Below are positions 59,895 to 64,000 of a stretch of DNA of 64,000 nt, in pieces; within the stretch, counting starts at the first letter, position 1, and each line of letters starts with the position of its first letter. Source of the DNA: Streptomyces sp. ASQP_92 (GTDB lineage: Bacteria > Actinomycetota > Actinomycetes > Streptomycetales > Streptomycetaceae); the NCBI RefSeq assembly GCF_025399895.1, contig NZ_JAODUA010000001.1:62001-126000 (forward strand), written 5' to 3'. The notes beneath the pieces were generated by a model. The model ran no database searches, was not told where the DNA came from, and saw nothing but the letters and a program-made list of their open reading frames with translations. Made by a program: the position numbers and the translations under genes.

Positions 59895-60534
59895 GGATCC
59901 CCCTCGGGATGGTGAGACGGCCGATCAGGACGTACGCCGCGTCGAAGAGCAGGGCGAGCACCACGATGCCGAGGGTTCCGGCGAGCACCTGGTTGATGGC
60001 GTTGGCGCTGCCCAGCGAGGCGATTCCGCGGAAGATCTCGTTGCCGAGCCCGGGGCCGGAGGCGTACGCCGCGATCGCCGCGATGCCCATCAGCATCTGC
60101 GTGGAGACCCGGATGCCGGTCAGGATCGGCGGCCAGGCCAGCGGGAGTTCGACCCGCAGCAGCCGGGCGGGGCGCGACATCCCGATGCCCTTGGCGGCGT
60201 CCACGAGGGAGGGGTCCACGCCGCGCAGTCCCACGATCGCGTTGCGCACGATCGGCAGCAGCCCGTACAGCGTCAGGGTGACGACGGTGGGCGCCACCCC
60301 GAGCCCCACCAGCGGGATCAGCAGACCGATCATGGCGAGCGAGGGGATGGTCAGGACCGTCGAGGTGGAGGTGATCGCGAGGCCCGCCGCCCAGCCGCTG
60401 CGGTAGGTCACCACCCCGATGAGGATGCCGAGCACGGTCGCGATCACCATGCACTGGAACACGGCGCTCGCGTGCTGGAGGGCGTCGGTGAGCAGCTGTT
60501 GGTGCCTGCTGGACAGATAGTCCCAGAAGCCCAC
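59887..60534 (-). CDS. Osmoprotectant ABC transporter permease (first gene of operon)
   Basis: The 215-residue protein has five or six helices and the signature VDAAKGIGMSRPARLLRVEL. GTG at 60534 follows GGGGTGAG. It starts the four-gene operon, 24 bp downstream of the stop of the Lrp-type regulator gene on the same strand. Confidence 0.9.
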   Translation of the reverse strand: MGFWDYLSSRHQQLLTDALQHASAVFQCMVIATVLGILIGVVTYRSGWAAGLAITSTSTVLTIPSLAMIGLLIPLVGLGVAPTVVTLTLYGLLPIVRNAIVGLRGVDPSLVDAAKGIGMSRPARLLRVELPLAWPPILTGIRVSTQMLMGIAAIAAYASGPGLGNEIFRGIASLGSANAINQVLAGTLGIVVLALLFDAAYVLIGRLTIPRGIRV

Positions 60535-60558
60535 GCGCTCACCCCTGTCGGTCCTCGG

Positions 60559-61044
60559 TCAGCCACCGCCGGGCACGGAGTCCTGACCCGCCTGCTCCAC
60601 CAGCGGGATGATCCGCAGCGGGACCGGGTTCTCCATGACGATCGCCGTGGAGGCCCGGACAATGCCATCAAAACCGACAACCCGGTCGATCACCCGCTGG
60701 AGATCGGCGTTGGAGCGCGCCACCAGGCGGCACAGCATGTCGCCGTGGCCGGTGGTGGTGTGCAGCTCCAGGACCTCCGGCACGGACGCCAAGTGGGCCC
60801 GCACGTCGGCCCCCTGGCCCTGTTTGATCTCCAGCGTGGCGAAGGCGGTGACCGGATAACCGAGCGCCGCCGGGTCGACGTCGGGGCCGAAACCCCGGAT
60901 GACTCCATTGGACTGAAGCCGGTCCAGGCGCGCCTGGACCGTGCCGCGCGCCACGCCGAGCCGCCGGGACGCCTCCAGGACCCCGATGCGGGGCTCCCGG
61001 GCGAGCAGCACGATCAGCCGCCCGTCCAAATGATCGATCGCCAT
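60559..61044 (-). CDS. Lrp/AsnC-family regulator divergent from hpd
   Basis: The 161-residue protein has the AsnC HTH (LDGRLIVLLAREPRIGVLEA, RLGVARGTVQARLDRLQSNG) and the RAM ligand domain (VTAFATLEIKQG, LELHTTTGHGDMLCRLVARS). ATG at 61044 has GGAGG at 6 bp. Divergent placement suggests it controls 4-hydroxyphenylpyruvate dioxygenase, with an aromatic amino acid as ligand. Confidence 0.9.
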   Translation of the reverse strand: MAIDHLDGRLIVLLAREPRIGVLEASRRLGVARGTVQARLDRLQSNGVIRGFGPDVDPAALGYPVTAFATLEIKQGQGADVRAHLASVPEVLELHTTTGHGDMLCRLVARSNADLQRVIDRVVGFDGIVRASTAIVMENPVPLRIIPLVEQAGQDSVPGGG

Positions 61045-61111
61045 GTCCGCCTCCGGATGGTCATCATGTACAGAACGCCCTCCCATCCTGGCGATTCACC
61101 GCACACATTGA

Positions 61112-62311
<1,200 letters not shown>

Positions 62312-62359
62312 CCTGCAACTGCGCGCGCCCGTACGGTAATTGAGTTACCGTCATGAGTC

Positions 62360-62392
62360 AGCGGCCCCACGGACCTGACCCGTGGGGCCGCT
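62360..62392. terminator. Terminator between hpd and TPR gene
   Basis: A 12-bp stem AGCGGCCCCACG with CGTGGGGCCGCT and a 9-base loop lies between the convergent genes and can end both. Confidence 0.82.
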
Positions 62393-62418
62393 GTCTTCGT
62401 GCCCGCCCGGCGCCGCCC

Positions 62419-64000
62419 TCAGTGCCGCTGCGAGGGTTTGGCGGGTTTGGCGGGCCGGGGCTTGGCCGGCCGCTTGGCCCCCTGGCCCGACTGGCCGGAC
62501 TGGCCCGACTGGCCGGACTGGCTCGACGACGAGCCGGACGACGAGGAGCCCTCACCCCCGGAGCCGGAACCCGAACCGGAGCCCGACGGCCCCGACGCGG
62601 CGGCGGCCGCCACATGGCCGTACATGTCCCTCGGGCCGCCCTCGGGCGGCTCGCCGAGCGCCGTGAGTGCCTCCTTCGCCTTCGGTCCGAGCAGCGGTGA
62701 GAAGTACGGGTTGGTGCGCAGCGCGTCCTGGAGATGGCGTCGTGCGGCGCCCGACTGGCCCAACTCCCGCTCGATGACAGCCTGGTGATAGGAGAACAGG
62801 GCGCTGCGCACGCCCGAGTCGGTCGCCTTCCTCACATGCGTCAGGCCCTCCTCCGGCTCGCCCGCCCGGTACATCGCCCAGCCGAGCGCGTCCTCCACGG
62901 CCGGACTCGGATGCGCCTTCCACTCGGCTTCGAGCCGGTCCACCGCTGCGTGCGCCGACCCGTGGTCGGCCTCGAACCGGCCGAGCACCAAGGCGTCGTC
63001 CACTCCGTTGGAGCCGTCGCGCGCGGCCAGCTCCTGGAGTTTGCCGAACCAGGTGCGCGCGTCCCCGTCCAGGCCCTGGGACTCGTACAACTCGCCCAGT
63101 TCCAGCAGGTATTCGGGGCGCGGAAGCACCGCGACGGCCGCCAGGTAGTCGCGCTGGGCGTCCTGCTTCCTCCCGAGCCCGGCCTCGGCCCTGGCCCGGC
63201 CCGCGAGCGCGGCGTGCGCGCCGGGGTCGGTGCGAAGGGCCGCCTCGTAGCGCGCCAGGGCCGCCTCCGGCTCGCCCCGCTCCCACGCCAGGTCGCCCGC
63301 CGCCACCAGCGAGGCCGCCTTCTGCACGGGCGAGGTGGCGTGCGCGATCGCCTCGTCCAGAGCGACCGAGGCGTCCTCGCGCCAGCCGTGCGCGCGGTAG
63401 ACCTCGGCCGCCTGCGTCAACGCGGCCGGTCCCTCCCGCAGTTCGAGCAGCCGCTCCACCGCCTTGGCGGCGCCCTTCGCGTCGCCGAGCCCGTTGTACG
63501 CCTCGATCAGCGGCGGGTAGAGCGTCCAGCGGTCCGCCTTGCGGGCGCGTACGGACTCGGCCAGGGTGCGGGCCGCCGCGTAGTCGTGCCGCGCGTTGGC
63601 GAGGGCCGCGAGCCCGGTCTCGGCGTCCAGGTTGTCCTTGGGCCGCACTTCGAGGGAGCGCCGCAGCGCCCACTCGGCCCGCGGATAGAACGAGGAGTCC
63701 GCGCCGCGCACGCCCCGCTCCAGATAGGCCGAGCCGAGCACCGCCCAGGACGCCTCGTCCTTGGGGTGGGTGCGCACCCAGGCGGCCCGGTCGGTGATCA
63801 GCGCCGTCACATCGGCCACCGACGCGGGCGCCCCGCCGGTCACCGCCGTCAGGGCCCGGGCCGCCGGACCCGGCGCGGGCGGCGGCGCCTTCGGTCCCTG
63901 GTCGTCCGGCATGATCAGCACGACGCCACCGATCAGCACGCCCGCCGCGAGGGCCACCCGTACGGTCCGCTTCAGCGCCTTGGGCGGCCCCGACCGGGGC
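62419..64000 (-). CDS. TPR-repeat membrane protein (5' end beyond window)
   Basis: The frame stays open to the window end, so the start is missing. The visible part begins with a basic segment and one membrane helix (VALAAGVLIGGVVLIM), followed by many tetratricopeptide repeats (for example WAVLGSAYLERGV, AAGDLAWERGEPEAALARYE, LLELGELYESQGLDGDARTW) and a Ser/Gly/Gln-rich tail with SGQ repeats, then KRPAKPRPAKPAKP. It is a scaffold or interaction protein at the membrane; partner unknown. Confidence 0.82.
   Translation of the reverse strand, partial: PRSGPPKALKRTVRVALAAGVLIGGVVLIMPDDQGPKAPPPAPGPAARALTAVTGGAPASVADVTALITDRAAWVRTHPKDEASWAVLGSAYLERGVRGADSSFYPRAEWALRRSLEVRPKDNLDAETGLAALANARHDYAAARTLAESVRARKADRWTLYPPLIEAYNGLGDAKGAAKAVERLLELREGPAALTQAAEVYRAHGWREDASVALDEAIAHATSPVQKAASLVAAGDLAWERGEPEAALARYEAALRTDPGAHAALAGRARAEAGLGRKQDAQRDYLAAVAVLPRPEYLLELGELYESQGLDGDARTWFGKLQELAARDGSNGVDDALVLGRFEADHGSAHAAVDRLEAEWKAHPSPAVEDALGWAMYRAGEPEEGLTHVRKATDSGVRSALFSYHQAVIERELGQSGAARRHLQDALRTNPYFSPLLGPKAKEALTALGEPPEGGPRDMYGHVAAAAASGPSGSGSGSGSGGEGSSSSGSSSSQSGQSGQSGQSGQGAKRPAKPRPAKPAKPSQRH

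Overview
The window is a high-GC actinobacterial chromosome segment, almost certainly Streptomyces. The support is GC-saturated third codon positions, many GTG/TTG starts, 4-bp start/stop overlaps, and the gene order sigU-rsuA-helicase-malic enzyme-hup-murA-yqgE-DUF3039-sugar ABC transporter-hexosaminidase, which I recall as a conserved core block of S. coelicolor (from memory, not searched). The core part carries stress and envelope genes, central metabolism, and two nutrient systems.

Layout. 1-6.9 kb: HemD-like/winged-helix fusion, DUF1772 protein, GNAT acetyltransferase, CGNR regulator, ECF sigma/anti-sigma pair and a HelD-like RNA polymerase-associated helicase. 7.3-12.5 kb: NAD malic enzyme, HU protein, MurA (with the catalytic Cys), YqgE and DUF3039. 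12.6-18.3 kb: carbohydrate ABC importer and GH20 beta-N-acetylhexosaminidase, with a DasR-type (dre-like) site in front, which suggests amino-sugar/chitin oligomer uptake. 18.7-24.0 kb: three-subunit molybdenum hydroxylase (FAD, 2Fe-2S, Mo) whose 2Fe-2S subunit has a disordered N-terminal extension of about 510 residues. 24.1-27.4 kb: WXG-like small protein, large WXG-type protein and lipoprotein.

27,376-47,592 is a complete actinomycete integrative and conjugative element (AICE) inserted in the 3' end of a tRNA-Cys gene, bounded by 46-bp att repeats with one mismatch. Its right part is the machinery: structured leader, GGDEF protein, DUF2637 protein, orphan C5 DNA methyltransferase, FtsK-type TraSA translocase, Spd-like small membrane proteins, prim-pol and DUF3987 replication genes, a candidate origin made of nested inverted repeats, Xis and tyrosine integrase. 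Its left part (27.6-34.5 kb) is cargo with lower GC and TTA codons: an HTH/helical/HEAT-repeat protein with six exact 34-residue repeats, an endonuclease VII-like protein, a double-GntR regulator overlapping a phosphotransferase gene, a membrane-anchored unknown protein and an HTH/TPR-like regulator. Two copies of one conserved hairpin leader sit before the transfer operon and the replication operon.

47.9-64.0 kb returns to core genes: MFS transporter, RHH/Doc toxin-antitoxin pair, SSL2-type helicase, IclR regulator, S16 (Lon-like) protease, MFS transporter with small protein and ArsR regulator, OpuC-type osmoprotectant ABC operon, Lrp/AsnC regulator divergent from 4-hydroxyphenylpyruvate dioxygenase, and a TPR protein cut by the window end. 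Three intergenic gaps (9.6, 16.2 and 50.1 kb) each hold five copies of the same ~57-bp-period repeat together with the same 42-bp companion element.
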